DNA of 64,000 nt from Hydrogenophaga sp. (GTDB taxonomy: Bacteria > Pseudomonadota > Gammaproteobacteria > Burkholderiales > Burkholderiaceae_C): the NCBI RefSeq assembly GCF_025699295.1, contig NZ_JAILWB010000017.1:1-64000 (forward strand). Direction: 5' to 3'. Each line of letters starts with the position of its first letter. Within the stretch, counting starts at the first letter, position 1. Below the pieces are notes generated by a model. The model was not told the DNA's origin. It searched no databases and worked only from the letters and a program-made list of their open reading frames with translations. This document shows, piece after piece, positions 27,025 through 36,850 of this stretch. The position numbers and the translations under genes were made by a program.

Positions 27025-27098
27025 GGCGCGATAGCAAAGCGGTTATGCAACGGATTGCAAATCCGTCCAGTCCGGTTCGACTCCGGATCGCGCCTCCA
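27025..27098 (+). tRNA. tRNA-Cys (anticodon GCA)
   Basis: 74 nt. Acceptor GGCGCGA/TCGCGCC, anticodon stem CGGAT/ATCCG around TTGCAAA (GCA), T-loop GGTTCGACTCC and encoded CCA. It has the short D-loop typical of tRNA-Cys. Confidence 0.97.
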
Positions 27099-27109
27099 GA
27101 TGGAACACG

Positions 27110-27147
27110 GGCCCCGCCAGCGTTGCGTTGACGGGGCCTTTGTTTTT
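27110..27147 (+). terminator. Intrinsic terminator after tRNA-Cys
   Basis: GGCCCCG / CGGGGCC stem with a roughly 15-nt loop followed by TTTGTTTTTT. Confidence 0.8.
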
Positions 27148-27172
27148 TGCAACCTGCCACAATGGCTGGCGT

Positions 27173-27260
27173 GCCTCGGTGGTGAAACTGGTAAACACAG
27201 GGGACTTAAAATCCCCCGTCGCGAAACGACTTGGCGGTTCGAGTCCGCCTCGAGGCACCA
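27173..27260 (+). tRNA. tRNA-Leu (anticodon UAA)
   Basis: 88 nt. Acceptor GCCTCGG pairs with TCGAGGC (one G-U), anticodon stem GGGGA/TCCCC encloses CTTAAAA (UAA), and a long variable arm, T-loop GGTTCGAGTCC and encoded CCA follow. Confidence 0.96.
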
Positions 27261-27301
27261 TCTCTAGGATTTTTCCGTTTTCGCCAGTACAGTGAGTTTC
27301 C

Positions 27302-27925
27302 ATGACCCGATACAACGCGCCCTTCGAGATCCACGTGCACGGCGACGTTCCGCTGCGCGAGGACGTGGCATTTGCCCAGATACAGGACGCGCTCAAACCC
27401 CTGTGGCAGTACGCGGGTGCTCGCTCGCTCGCGGCGGCGGCCGAAAGCAGTTATGAGGACGAGCCGGGTATCCGGTTCGATGCCGAGGCCCACGTGCTGC
27501 AGATCTGCTGGACGGTGCCTGGCGATGAGGATTTTCGTCAGGCGGTCGAGGAAGCCTGTATGGGCCTGAACGAGATCGCCTCGGCCGGTGCTCCCCTTGA
27601 AGTGTCCTTTTACGACGCCGAGTATGACGAAGAAGACGAGTCCTCCGAAGAAGAGGCTCGGGACGACTTCCTGATGTGCTTCGTCGGCCCCACGCCGGCT
27701 GCGATCATGCAGGTGCAACGCGATCTGCTGGTTCAGGACGTGATGCATATCATGGAGCGCCATTTTGATGCCGCCGAGCTCGGTGACGTGGTCGGCGCCA
27801 TCGACAAGCTTTTCACCCAGCGTTTTGACGCGCTGGTGAGTTCCATGCAGTTGGGCAAGCCGCCGCGCGGCTACGGTGGCCCTTCCGGGCATGGCGGCCC
27901 GCGCAAGCCGCGCCATCTGCACTGA
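27302..27925 (+). CDS. Conserved acidic protein, possibly DUF6806 family
   Basis: 207 residues beginning MTRYNAPFEIHVHGDVPLRE. I recognise it as a conserved protein of Comamonadaceae and relatives, probably the family called DUF6806; this name is from memory and tentative. There is no signal peptide or membrane helix. A very acidic stretch (YDEEDESSEEEARDD, about residues 107-121) splits the protein, and the C-terminal tail is Gly/Pro/His-rich. It follows the tRNA-Leu by 41 bp and may share its transcript. Function unknown. Confidence 0.8.
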   Translation: MTRYNAPFEIHVHGDVPLREDVAFAQIQDALKPLWQYAGARSLAAAAESSYEDEPGIRFDAEAHVLQICWTVPGDEDFRQAVEEACMGLNEIASAGAPLEVSFYDAEYDEEDESSEEEARDDFLMCFVGPTPAAIMQVQRDLLVQDVMHIMERHFDAAELGDVVGAIDKLFTQRFDALVSSMQLGKPPRGYGGPSGHGGPRKPRHLH

Positions 27926-28019
27926 GCTGACACCCGCGCCGGCCGGTCACCGACCGATCGCCTGCACGTACTAGACTCCCCTGCAACGCGAGCGGGTGGC
28001 CTCGCGGTCTGGAGTCTGC

Positions 28020-29333
28020 ATGGCCTTCTTCTCCTCCGATGCCCTGAACCCTGGTGTGCGCAAACGCGAGGTGTTCGGCTGGGCGATGTTCGACTTCGCG
28101 AACTCGGGCTATACCACAGTGGTCATCACCGCGGTGTTCGCGGCCTATTTCGTGGGCGCGGTCGCCGGAGGCGCCCATTGGGCAACGTTTGCCTGGACGG
28201 CGGCCCTGAGCCTGTCCCACCTGATCGTGATGTTCACCATTCCGGCGATGGGCGCCTGGGCGGACCGCCACGCGGCCAAGAAGCGCTTGCTGATGATGAC
28301 CACGCTGGGCTGTGTGCTCGGCACTGCCGCGCTCGCGCTGGTGAGCCCCGGAGCCGTGGTGCTGGGGGTGGTGCTGATCGTGATCTCCAACGTCTTCTTC
28401 GCCTGGGGCGAGTCGCTCATCGCGGCCTTTCTTCCGGAACTGGCGCGTCCGCAGGCGATGGGGCGGGTCAGTGGCTGGGGCTGGAGCCTTGGGTACGTGG
28501 GTGGCATGCTGGCGCTGGGCTTGTGCCTGGCCTACGTGTTGTGGGCGCAGGCACAGGGCCAGAAGGCCGAGCAGTTCGTGCCGGTGACGATGCTGATCAC
28601 CGCGGGCGTGTTTGCGGCAGCGTCCCTGTTCACCCTGCTGTTGTTGCGCGAGCGAGCGCAACCGTTGACGCAGACGGAGGGTGCCGCGGGCTGGCGCGAG
28701 TCGCTCCGGCAGTTGCGGCGCACTTTCGGGCAGGCGCGCCGCTATCAGGACTTCATGTGGTTGCTGGCCTGCGTGGCGGCCTACCAGGGCGGCGTGGCCG
28801 TGGCCATCACGCTCGCGGCGATCTATGCCGAACAGGTGATCGGTTTCGTGCAGCAGGAAACCATGGTGCTGATCTTCGTGCTCAACATCGCTGCGGCAAT
28901 GGGTGCGTTGGCGTTCGGTTACTGGCAAGACCGGCTGGGCCACAAGCTGGCGCTGGGCATCACCCTGGTGGGCTGGGTGGCCACCTGCATCATCGCGGCA
29001 CTCACCACCACCAAGGGCGGCTTCTGGTACGCCGCAGCCATTGCCGGCGTGTGCATGGGCTCGAGCCAGTCATCCGGCCGTGCCATGGCCGGCATGCTGG
29101 CGCCGCCAGCGCAACTGGCCGAGTTCTTCGGGCTGTGGACCTTTGCCACGCGCGTGGCCAGCATCATTGGACCCCTGAGCTACGGTGCCATCACCTGGAT
29201 GACCGGGGGTAACCAGCGTCTGGCGATCGGATTTACCGCGGTGCTGTTCCTGATCGGCCTGGCGTTGCTGATGCCGGTGAACGTGCAGCGTGGTCGGGCG
29301 GCCGCGCTGGGCGAGGGCGCCCTCTCGCATTGA
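28020..29333 (+). CDS. MFS transporter, UMF1/Atg22-like family
   Basis: 437 residues from the ATG at 28020. About 12 hydrophobic segments. The N-terminal REVFGWAMFDFANSGYTTVV is characteristic of the UMF1 (Atg22-like) branch, in which fungal members export amino acids from the vacuole. The loop between helices 2 and 3 has the MFS-like ADRHAAKKR. The bacterial substrate is unknown. It stands alone, convergent with murI (7 bp between the stops). Confidence 0.88.
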   Translation: MAFFSSDALNPGVRKREVFGWAMFDFANSGYTTVVITAVFAAYFVGAVAGGAHWATFAWTAALSLSHLIVMFTIPAMGAWADRHAAKKRLLMMTTLGCVLGTAALALVSPGAVVLGVVLIVISNVFFAWGESLIAAFLPELARPQAMGRVSGWGWSLGYVGGMLALGLCLAYVLWAQAQGQKAEQFVPVTMLITAGVFAAASLFTLLLLRERAQPLTQTEGAAGWRESLRQLRRTFGQARRYQDFMWLLACVAAYQGGVAVAITLAAIYAEQVIGFVQQETMVLIFVLNIAAAMGALAFGYWQDRLGHKLALGITLVGWVATCIIAALTTTKGGFWYAAAIAGVCMGSSQSSGRAMAGMLAPPAQLAEFFGLWTFATRVASIIGPLSYGAITWMTGGNQRLAIGFTAVLFLIGLALLMPVNVQRGRAAALGEGALSH

Positions 29334-29340
29334 ATCAGCG

Positions 29341-30144
29341 TCAAGGCTGGGCGAGCTGCGCCGTGACGCCAAGACCCAACCAGCGGTGTACGGCGTGCGC
29401 GAGCCCTTGTGGATCGCGGGTGGCCAGCAGCACAGGCGGCAGGGCCGGCGCATCGGGGGAGGCGGTCATCGCGCCCAGCACCTCGCGTGTGCGGCGAGCC
29501 ACCGGCACGGCGGTGTCCACCAGGGTCACGGTCGGTCCGCACAGAAGGGCGAGTGTGCTCATCGCGAACGGATAGTGCGTGCAGCCCAGCACCACGGTGT
29601 CAAGCTCAGACCCGGCCGCCTTGCACAGGGACAAGATGTAGCGTTCGCACAAGGCCCGGATGGCATCTTCATCATCGCGTTCGATCGCGGCGGCCAGCCC
29701 GTCACAGGGTTGGCTGATGAAGTGAAGCGGGCCTTTCGCCTGCGACGCCTGCCGTTCGCGCAGCAAGGCAAACCGCGCGCTGTCGAGCGTGCCCCGCGTG
29801 GCCAGCACGCCGATGCGCCCGCTGCGGCTCAGGCTGACAGCGGGCTTGAGGGCCGGCTCCACGCCGATGATGGGCAGGTCAGGGTGCGTCTTGCGAAGGC
29901 TGTCGACGGCAAGTGCCGTAGCCGTGTTGCAGGCCACAACCAGCGCGTCGATGGCGTGGACTTCACGCAGGTACCCGGTGATGCGGTGGCTGCGCTGCGA
30001 CACCTCGGCCGCGGAGCGCTCGCCATACGGCGCAAAGGCGTTGTCGGCCAGGTAGACGAAGCGCGTGTCCGGCAGCTCGACGAGCAGGGCACGCAGCACG
30101 CTCAGGCCGCCGACCCCGCTGTCGAATACCCCGACGGTTTTCAA
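29341..30144 (-). CDS. murI: Glutamate racemase
   Basis: 267 residues from a TTG at 30144, whose TTGA overlaps the class I fumarase stop. The family N-terminus KTVGVFDSGVGGLSVLRAL begins directly after it, so the long in-frame extension to 30198 is rejected. Catalytic cysteines are in VVACNTATAL and VLGCTHYPF. It makes D-glutamate for peptidoglycan (EC 5.1.1.3). There is no clear Shine-Dalgarno, so translation probably depends on ribosomes finishing the fumarase gene. Confidence 0.94.
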   Translation of the reverse strand: MKTVGVFDSGVGGLSVLRALLVELPDTRFVYLADNAFAPYGERSAAEVSQRSHRITGYLREVHAIDALVVACNTATALAVDSLRKTHPDLPIIGVEPALKPAVSLSRSGRIGVLATRGTLDSARFALLRERQASQAKGPLHFISQPCDGLAAAIERDDEDAIRALCERYILSLCKAAGSELDTVVLGCTHYPFAMSTLALLCGPTVTLVDTAVPVARRTREVLGAMTASPDAPALPPVLLATRDPQGLAHAVHRWLGLGVTAQLAQP

Positions 30145-31694
30145 GCGGTCGCGACGGCGATGCCCTTGAACTCGCCGGTGGCGATGCGCTTCTGCCACTC
30201 GGCCGGGCCGGTGATGTGCGCGCTGGTGCCGCCAGCATCCACCGCCACCGTCACCGGCATGTCAACCACGTCGAATTCGTAGATGGCTTCCATGCCGAGA
30301 TCCTCGAAGCCCACCACCCTGGCGTGTTTGATGGCCTTGGACACGAGGTAGGCCGCGCCGCCCACGGCCATGAGGTAGGCGCTCTTGTGCTTCTTGATCG
30401 ACTCGATGGCGACCGGGCCGCGCTCGGCCTTGCCGATCATGGCGATGAGGCCGGTCTGCTCCAGCATCATGTCGGTGAAGCCGTCCATGCGCGTGGCGGT
30501 GGTGGGGCCTGCGGGGCCCACGGCCTCGTCGCGCACCGGATCGACCGGGCCCACGTAGTAGATGACGCGGTTGGTGAAGTCCACCGGCAACTTTTCGCCC
30601 TTGGCCAGCATGCCCTGGATGCGCTTGTGCGCCGCATCGCGGCCGGTGAGCATCTTGCCGTTGAGCAGCAGGGTCTGGCCCGGCTTCCAGCTGGCGACTT
30701 CGGCCGGCGTCAGCGTGTTCAGGTCCACTCGCTGGCTCTTCTGTGTGTCGGGCACCCAGTTGACGTTGGGCCAGAGGTCCAGGCTCGGCGCGTCCAGGTA
30801 GACCGGGCCGCTGCCGTCGAGCACGAAGTGCGCGTGGCGCGTGGCCGCGCAGTTGGGGATCATGGCCACCGGCTTGCTGGCCGCGTGCGTGGGGTACATC
30901 TTGATCTTGATGTCGAGCACGGTGGTGAGGCCTCCCAGGCCTTGCGCGCCGATGCCCAGCGCATTGACCTTCTCGTAGAGTTCCAGGCGCAATTCTTCCA
31001 CCTGGGTGAGCTTCTCGCCCTTCGATGCCTTGGCCTGCAGTTCGTACATGTCGATGTCGTCCATCAGGCTTTCCTTGGCCATCAGCACGGCTTTCTCGGC
31101 GGTGCCGCCAATGCCGATGCCCAGCATGCCCGGCGGGCACCAGCCGGCGCCCATGGTGGGCACGGTCTTGAGCACCCAGTCGACCACCGAGTCGCCGGGG
31201 TTGAGCATGATCATCTTGCTCTTGTTCTCGCTGCCACCACCCTTGGCCGCCACGGTCACTTCCACGGTGTCGCCGGGCACCAGCTCGGTGAAGATCACCG
31301 CCGGGGTGTTGTCCTTGGTGTTCTTGCGGGCGAACTGGGGATCGGCCACGACCGAGGCACGCAGCTGGTTGTCGGGGTGGTTGTAGCCCTGGCGCACGCC
31401 TTCGTTGATCGCGTCGTCCACGCTGCCGGTAAAGCCTTCCCAGCGCACGTTCATGCCGACCTTGAGGAACACGTTGACGATGCCGGTGTCCTGGCAGATC
31501 GGGCGGTGGCCCGTGGCGCTCATCTTGCTGTTGGTCAGGATCTGCGCGATCGCGTCCTTGGCCGCCGCACTCTGCTCGCGCTCGTAGGCACGTGCCAGGT
31601 GGGCGATGTAGTCGGCCGGGTGGTAATAGCTGATGTACTGCAGCGCGGCGGCGATCGATTCGATCAGGTCGGCCTGGCGGATGGTGGTGGTCAT
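30141..31694 (-). CDS. fumA: Class I (iron-sulfur) fumarate hydratase
   Basis: 517 residues. It hydrates fumarate to malate using an oxygen-sensitive [4Fe-4S] cluster. The cluster cysteines are likely those in RPICQDTG, GAGWCPPGML and MIPNCAATRH. Alpha and beta regions are fused, as in E. coli FumA/FumB, the beta part starting near residue 330. The stop is coupled to murI. It is divergent from the class II fumarase gene fumC with 147 bp between starts. The symbol is by analogy; class I naming varies (fumA, fumB). Confidence 0.95.
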   Translation of the reverse strand: MTTTIRQADLIESIAAALQYISYYHPADYIAHLARAYEREQSAAAKDAIAQILTNSKMSATGHRPICQDTGIVNVFLKVGMNVRWEGFTGSVDDAINEGVRQGYNHPDNQLRASVVADPQFARKNTKDNTPAVIFTELVPGDTVEVTVAAKGGGSENKSKMIMLNPGDSVVDWVLKTVPTMGAGWCPPGMLGIGIGGTAEKAVLMAKESLMDDIDMYELQAKASKGEKLTQVEELRLELYEKVNALGIGAQGLGGLTTVLDIKIKMYPTHAASKPVAMIPNCAATRHAHFVLDGSGPVYLDAPSLDLWPNVNWVPDTQKSQRVDLNTLTPAEVASWKPGQTLLLNGKMLTGRDAAHKRIQGMLAKGEKLPVDFTNRVIYYVGPVDPVRDEAVGPAGPTTATRMDGFTDMMLEQTGLIAMIGKAERGPVAIESIKKHKSAYLMAVGGAAYLVSKAIKHARVVGFEDLGMEAIYEFDVVDMPVTVAVDAGGTSAHITGPAEWQKRIATGEFKGIAVATA

Positions 31695-31841
31695 GGTGTC
31701 GTGGGCGTTGGGAGCAAATCGCGCTGGCGGCCACCGGGCTTCAAGAGGCCATCCCGTCAGAGTTGCTTTGGTTCGGAACTATGCTGAGGGTCTCCGGGCA
31801 GGAGCGTCCCAGCCCGCTATTTTGACAGGTGAAGCCAGACC

Positions 31842-33239
31842 ATGAGCACGCGCCCAGCCACTCGAACCGAACACGACACCTTCGGCCCGATCGACGTGCC
31901 GGCCGAGCGCCTCTGGGGGGCGCAGACACAGCGCTCGCTGCAGAACTTCGACATCTCCGGTGAGCGCCAGCCGCTCGAGCTCATCCGTGCCCTGGTGCAG
32001 GTCAAGCGCGCGTCGGCGGTGATCAATCACGCGCTGGGCCTGCAGAAGGTGGATACAACGCAGGCCATCGTGGCAGCAGCGGACGAGGTCATCGCAGGTG
32101 TCCACAATGCCGAGTTCCCGCTGGTGGTCTGGCAGACCGGCTCGGGCACGCAGACCAACATGAACGTCAACGAGGTGCTGGCCAACCGCGCAAGCGAGTT
32201 GCTGGGCGGCGAGCGTGGAGAAGGGCGCCTCGTGCACCCCAACGACGACGTGAACCGCAGCCAGTCCAGCAACGACGTGTTCCCGACCGCCATGCATGTG
32301 GCGGCGGTGGGAGCGATCACGCACCGGCTGCTGCCGTCCCTGGCGCTGCTGCGCGCTACGCTGGAAGACAAGGCGCGCGCGTTCGACGACATCGTCAAGA
32401 TCGGCCGCACCCACCTGCAGGACGCCACGCCCCTTACGCTGGGCCAGGAGATCTCCGGGTGGGCTGCCCAGCTTGCTCATGGCGAAGCGCACGTGCGCGC
32501 GGCGCTGCCGCACCTGTGTGAACTGGCGCTGGGCGGCACGGCGGTGGGCACCGGCTTGAACGCGCCCAAGGGCTATGCCGAGCAGGTGGCGGCCGAACTG
32601 GCGAGGCTCACCGGCCTGCCATTCGTGACGGCACCGAACAAGTTCGAGGCCATGGCCAGCGTCGATGCACTGGTGCACGCGCACGGCGCGCTCAAGACGC
32701 TGGCGGCCAGTCTGATGAAGATTGCCAACGACGTGCGCTGGCTGGCCAGTGGCCCGCGCAGCGGCATCGGGGAAATTGGTATTCCCGAGAACGAACCTGG
32801 CTCGTCCATCATGCCGGGCAAGGTCAATCCCACGCAGAGCGAGGCGGTCACCATGCTGGCTGCACAGGTGTTCGGCAACGATGTGGCCGTCAACATCGGT
32901 GGTGCCTCGGGCAATTTCGAGCTCAACGTGTTTCGCCCGATGGTGGCGCACAACTTCCTGCAGAGCGTGCGCCTGCTGGCCGACGGCATGCGCAGCTTCA
33001 ACAACCACTGCGCTGTGGGAATCGAACCCGATCGCGGGCGCATTGCAGAACTGGTGGATCGCTCGCTGATGCTGGTGACGGCGCTGAACCCCCACATCGG
33101 CTACGACAAGGCCGCGCAGATCGCCAAGAAGGCACACCAGGAGGGCTCCACCTTGCGCGAGGCCGCGCTGGCGCTGGGCCATGTGACGCCCGAACAGTTC
33201 GACCAGTGGGTGCGGGCGGAGCAGATGGTGGGGCGTTGA
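31842..33239 (+). CDS. fumC: Class II fumarate hydratase
   Basis: 465 residues, an iron-independent fumarase of the aspartase/fumarase superfamily. The superfamily signature [15 protein letters not shown] is present, with substrate-site segments [14 protein letters not shown] and [16 protein letters not shown]. It is heat- and oxygen-stable in known relatives, complementing the oxygen-sensitive class I enzyme encoded divergently beside it. Confidence 0.97.
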   Translation: MSTRPATRTEHDTFGPIDVPAERLWGAQTQRSLQNFDISGERQPLELIRALVQVKRASAVINHALGLQKVDTTQAIVAAADEVIAGVHNAEFPLVVWQTGSGTQTNMNVNEVLANRASELLGGERGEGRLVHPNDDVNRSQSSNDVFPTAMHVAAVGAITHRLLPSLALLRATLEDKARAFDDIVKIGRTHLQDATPLTLGQEISGWAAQLAHGEAHVRAALPHLCELALGGTAVGTGLNAPKGYAEQVAAELARLTGLPFVTAPNKFEAMASVDALVHAHGALKTLAASLMKIANDVRWLASGPRSGIGEIGIPENEPGSSIMPGKVNPTQSEAVTMLAAQVFGNDVAVNIGGASGNFELNVFRPMVAHNFLQSVRLLADGMRSFNNHCAVGIEPDRGRIAELVDRSLMLVTALNPHIGYDKAAQIAKKAHQEGSTLREAALALGHVTPEQFDQWVRAEQMVGR

Positions 33240-33253
33240 CGGGACGGAAGCCC

Positions 33254-33290
33254 AACGAGAAAGGCGGTCGATGTGACCGCCTTTCTCGTT
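33254..33290. terminator. Bidirectional terminator between fumC and the UPF0114 gene
   Basis: A perfect 16-bp stem (33254-33269 with 33275-33290) and a 5-nt loop, GATGT. It lies between convergent genes and could act on both, although only short T/A runs flank the GC-rich core. Confidence 0.75.
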
Positions 33291-33308
33291 GAAACCCTGG
33301 GAAAGCCC

Positions 33309-33908
33309 TCAGTGCTTCGCGCCGGGTGCCGGCTGCATCAGCCGGTCCGTCAGGGCAATAGCCATGGCACTGAGCAGGAACACGACGTGGATGATGGTCT
33401 GCCACATCAGCACCTTCTCGTCGTAGTTGGCGGCGTTGATGAAGGTCTTGAGCAGATGGATGGAGCTGATGCCGATGATGGCGGTGGCCAGCTTCACCTT
33501 GAGCACCGAGGCGTTCACGTGGCTGAGCCATTCGGGCTGGTCGGGGTGGTTTTCCAGGTGCATGCGGCTGACGAAGGTTTCGTAACCGCCCACGATCACC
33601 ATGATCAGCAGGTTGGAGATCATGACCACGTCGATCAGCGCCAGCACCACCAGCATGATGACGGTCTCGTTGAGGCCGGTGAGCTGCACGTCGCTCTTGT
33701 AGCCGATGCTGGTGACCAGTTTGGCCAGCGCGGCATCGTTGCCGAAGGCGGCCTCGATCAGGTGGACCAGCTCGACCCAGAAATGGAAGACGTAGATGCC
33801 TTGTGCGGCGATCAGCCCGATGTAAAGGGGCAACTGCAGCCAGCGGCTGGCAAAGATCAGGTTGGGCAGGGCGCGGATGGGTGCGGTGGCTTTGACGGGG
33901 TCGGTCAT
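33309..33908 (-). CDS. TIGR00645/UPF0114 (YqhA-like) inner-membrane protein
   Basis: 199 residues from the ATG at 33908 ([20 protein letters not shown]). It has four predicted membrane helices and the family segments [20 protein letters not shown] and [21 protein letters not shown]. The frame opens far upstream to 34280 but overlaps the acs region and is not conserved there. Function of the family is unknown. Confidence 0.9.
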   Translation of the reverse strand: MTDPVKATAPIRALPNLIFASRWLQLPLYIGLIAAQGIYVFHFWVELVHLIEAAFGNDAALAKLVTSIGYKSDVQLTGLNETVIMLVVLALIDVVMISNLLIMVIVGGYETFVSRMHLENHPDQPEWLSHVNASVLKVKLATAIIGISSIHLLKTFINAANYDEKVLMWQTIIHVVFLLSAMAIALTDRLMQPAPGAKH

Positions 33909-34080
33909 GCGGGGAGACAATCTGTCGCGCGCCGGGTTGGCGCCGGTGTATTGTATGAGTGCTGCAATCGCCCGCGCCCGGTGCCGTCGAGTCTGGCGCA
34001 CTCGGGTGTAAGAGGCTCGTAAGAGCCTTTGCGCACAGTCCGCCGCAGCCGCGTACCCACAACATCCCAGGAGACAGCCC

Positions 34081-36075
34081 ATGTCCGCACCTTCGTCGTC
34101 CATCGAGTCCACCCTGGTCGAGAACCGTGTTTTTGAGCCCACAGAGGCGACGGTCAAGACCGCCCGGGTATCCGGCATGGCAGCGTACCAGGCGCTGTGT
34201 GACGAGGCGGACATGGATTTCGAAGGCTTCTGGGCCCGGCTGGCGCGCGAAACCCTGCACTGGCACAAGCCCTTCACCAAGACCCTGGACAGTTCCAGAG
34301 CCCCGTTCTACAAGTGGTTCGAGGATGGCGAGCTCAACGCCTCATACAACTGCCTGGACCGCCACATCGGCACGCCGGTGGAGAACAAGACCGCCATCAT
34401 CTTCGAGGCCGATGGCGGGGAGGTCACCAGGGTCACCTACAAAGAATTGTTGGCCAAAGTCTCGCGCTTTGCCAATGCGCTCAAGGCACGCGGCGTGAAG
34501 AAGGGTGACCGCGTCGTCATCTACATGCCCATGACGGTGGAGGGTGTGGTGGCCATGCAGGCCTGCGCCCGCATCGGGGCCACGCACAGCGTGGTGTTCG
34601 GCGGCTTTTCGTCCAAGGCACTGCAGGAGCGCATTCAGGATGCGGGCGCTGTCGCCGTGATCACCGCCAATAACCAGTTGCGCGGTGGCAAGGAATTGCC
34701 CCTCAAGGCCATCGTGGACGAAGGCATTGCCATGGGCGGATGCGAATGCGTCAGGAACGTGATCGTGTTCCAGCGCACGCCGACCGCCTGCAACATGGTG
34801 GCGGGGCGCGACAGCTTCATGCACGAGGTGATGGCCAGCGAATCCGACGTCTGCCCGGCCGAGATGGTGAGCGCCGAACACCCGCTGTTCGTGCTCTACA
34901 CCTCGGGCTCCACCGGCAAACCCAAGGGCGTGCAGCACAGCACCGGCGGCTACCTGCTGTGGGCACAGCTCACGATGAACTGGACCTTCGACCTCAAGCC
35001 CGAAGACATCTTCTGGTGCACGGCCGACATCGGCTGGATCACCGGCCACACCTACGTGGCCTATGGTCCGCTGGCCGCAGGCGCCACGCAGATCGTGTTC
35101 GAGGGCGTGCCCACGTTCCCGAACGCCGGGCGCTTCTGGCAGATGATCGAGAAGCACAAGGTCACCATCTTCTACACCGCCCCGACGGCGATCCGCTCGC
35201 TGATCAAGGCCGCCGAGGGCGACGAAAAGGTGCATCCGGCGCGCTCCAACCTTTCCAGCCTGCGTCTGCTCGGTTCGGTGGGTGAACCGATCAATCCCGA
35301 GGCCTGGATGTGGTACTACAAGCATGTCGGTGGCGAGCGCTGCCCGATCGTGGACACCTTCTGGCAGACCGAGACCGGCGGCCACATGATCACGCCGTTG
35401 CCGGGTGCCACGCCGCTGGTTCCGGGTTCGTGCACCCTGCCGCTGCCGGGCATCGCCGCAGCCATTGTCGACGAGGCGGGTCACGACGTGCCCCACGGCG
35501 CGGGCGGCATCCTGGTGGTGAAGAAACCCTGGCCATCGATGATCCGCACCATCTGGGGCGACCCGGAGCGTTTCAAGAAGAGCTACTTCCCCGACGAGCT
35601 CAAGGGTTACTACCTCGCCGGTGACGGCGCGGTGCGCAGCGCCGACCGTGGCTACTTCCGCATCACCGGCCGCATCGACGACGTGCTCAACGTCTCTGGC
35701 CACCGCATGGGCACGATGGAGATCGAGTCCGCCCTGGTGGGCAAATCCGACCTTGTGGCCGAAGCCGCCGTGGTGGGACGCCCGGACGATCTGACTGGCG
35801 AGGCCATCGTGGCCTTCGTGGTGCTCAAGCGTTCGCGCCCCACGGGTGAAGAAGCCAAGGCCATTGCCAAACAACTTCGCGACTGGGTGGGCAAGGAGAT
35901 CGGCCCGATCGCCAAGCCCAAGGACATCCGTTTCGGCGACAACCTGCCCAAGACCCGCAGCGGCAAGATCATGCGCCGCCTGCTGCGTTCGATCGCCAAG
36001 GGCGAGGCCATCACGCAGGACACGTCCACCCTGGAGAACCCGGCCATCCTGGACCAGTTGTCGGAGAACAACTGA
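34081..36075 (+). CDS. acsA: Acetyl-coenzyme A synthetase
   Basis: 664 residues with AGGAGAC before the ATG. It activates acetate to acetyl-CoA through acetyl-AMP (EC 6.2.1.1). The ATP-binding loop is [14 protein letters not shown], the acyl pocket includes [13 protein letters not shown], the hinge and CoA region is [19 protein letters not shown], and the catalytic lysine is in [10 protein letters not shown], the conserved acetylation site of this enzyme. With isocitrate lyase at 58.9 kb it would allow growth on acetate. Confidence 0.98.
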   Translation: MSAPSSSIESTLVENRVFEPTEATVKTARVSGMAAYQALCDEADMDFEGFWARLARETLHWHKPFTKTLDSSRAPFYKWFEDGELNASYNCLDRHIGTPVENKTAIIFEADGGEVTRVTYKELLAKVSRFANALKARGVKKGDRVVIYMPMTVEGVVAMQACARIGATHSVVFGGFSSKALQERIQDAGAVAVITANNQLRGGKELPLKAIVDEGIAMGGCECVRNVIVFQRTPTACNMVAGRDSFMHEVMASESDVCPAEMVSAEHPLFVLYTSGSTGKPKGVQHSTGGYLLWAQLTMNWTFDLKPEDIFWCTADIGWITGHTYVAYGPLAAGATQIVFEGVPTFPNAGRFWQMIEKHKVTIFYTAPTAIRSLIKAAEGDEKVHPARSNLSSLRLLGSVGEPINPEAWMWYYKHVGGERCPIVDTFWQTETGGHMITPLPGATPLVPGSCTLPLPGIAAAIVDEAGHDVPHGAGGILVVKKPWPSMIRTIWGDPERFKKSYFPDELKGYYLAGDGAVRSADRGYFRITGRIDDVLNVSGHRMGTMEIESALVGKSDLVAEAAVVGRPDDLTGEAIVAFVVLKRSRPTGEEAKAIAKQLRDWVGKEIGPIAKPKDIRFGDNLPKTRSGKIMRRLLRSIAKGEAITQDTSTLENPAILDQLSENN

Positions 36076-36110
36076 TCCAGGCCCGGCGCTGGCGAGAAGT
36101 CCGCGCGGGC

Positions 36111-36150
36111 CAACAAAAAACCCGCTGATCGCTCAGCGGGTTTTTTGTTG
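36111..36150. terminator. Bidirectional terminator after acsA
   Basis: A perfect 18-bp stem (36111-36128 with 36133-36150) around a TCGC loop. It has a GC-rich core CCCGCTGA/TCAGCGGG flanked by A6 and T6, so it can serve both acsA and the convergent cytochrome gene. Confidence 0.92.
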
Positions 36151-36163
36151 GATGGGCGCAGGC

Positions 36164-36469
36164 CTACTTCTGGCTCAGGACCCACGCCGCCAGCTTCTTG
36201 GCATCGGCTTCGCTGACCTGCGGGTTGGCGGGCATGGGAATCGCGCCCCAGGTGCCCGAGCCGCCCTTCATGATCTTGGTGGCCAGCAAGTCGACGGCCT
36301 TGGCGTCGCCAGCGTATTTCTTGGCCACATCCTTGTACGAGGGCCCCACGAGCTTCTTGTCGACGGCGTGGCAGGCCATGCAGTTCTTGCTCTTGGCCAG
36401 GGCTTCATCTGCCATCACGGGTGCCGCCAGCGTGGTCATGGCGGCCATAATCAGGAGAGCACGTTTCAT
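36164..36469 (-). CDS. Small class I c-type cytochrome (c551/c552-like)
   Basis: 101 residues. A Sec signal (MKRALLIMAAMTTLAAPVMA) directs it to the periplasm. Haem attachment is CMACH at residues 30-34 and the distal methionine lies in GAIPMPANPQVS. It resembles the cytochrome c551/c552 and c-555 electron shuttles that carry electrons to oxidases or peroxidases. It is convergent with acsA across a shared terminator. Confidence 0.93.
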   Translation of the reverse strand: MKRALLIMAAMTTLAAPVMADEALAKSKNCMACHAVDKKLVGPSYKDVAKKYAGDAKAVDLLATKIMKGGSGTWGAIPMPANPQVSEADAKKLAAWVLSQK

Positions 36470-36592
36470 GGGGTTGTCCTTCTGTTGGAGGTCTGAGGAG
36501 TTGATGCGGTCGATTCTACCGACGCCGGGGCTCCCGGAAACGAACGCTTACAGTTGCTTGCCCGCTTCACGGGGCCTTTACCGGAGTGTGTG

Positions 36593-36838
36593 ATGTATTT
36601 GCTGATCCTGGGCGTCCTGCTGCTGCTGATGAAGTACCTGGAGTACGGTATCGTGGCCACCTGGTCCTGGTGGTGGGTGCTTTCGCCGTTCGCGCTGGCG
36701 GTGGCGTGGTGGGCCTGGGCCGACACCACCGGGTACACCCGCCGCAAGGCCATGGAGAAGATGGACCAGAAAAAACAGGACCGCATCGACAAGCAGCGCG
36801 AGGCCCTGGGCATCAAGACCAAGCGGCGCTCGCGCTGA
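36593..36838 (+). CDS. Small Trp-rich membrane protein (TIGR04438-like)
   Basis: 81 residues from the ATG at 36593. One or two hydrophobic segments contain a striking WSWWW and AWWAWAD, followed by a highly charged tail (RRKAMEKMDQKKQDRIDKQR). I recognise it as the burkholderial small Trp-rich family TIGR04438. Function unknown. It is convergent with ilvD, 12 bp apart. Confidence 0.82.
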   Translation: MYLLILGVLLLLMKYLEYGIVATWSWWWVLSPFALAVAWWAWADTTGYTRRKAMEKMDQKKQDRIDKQREALGIKTKRRSR

Positions 36839-36850
36839 CGTGCGGATCGA

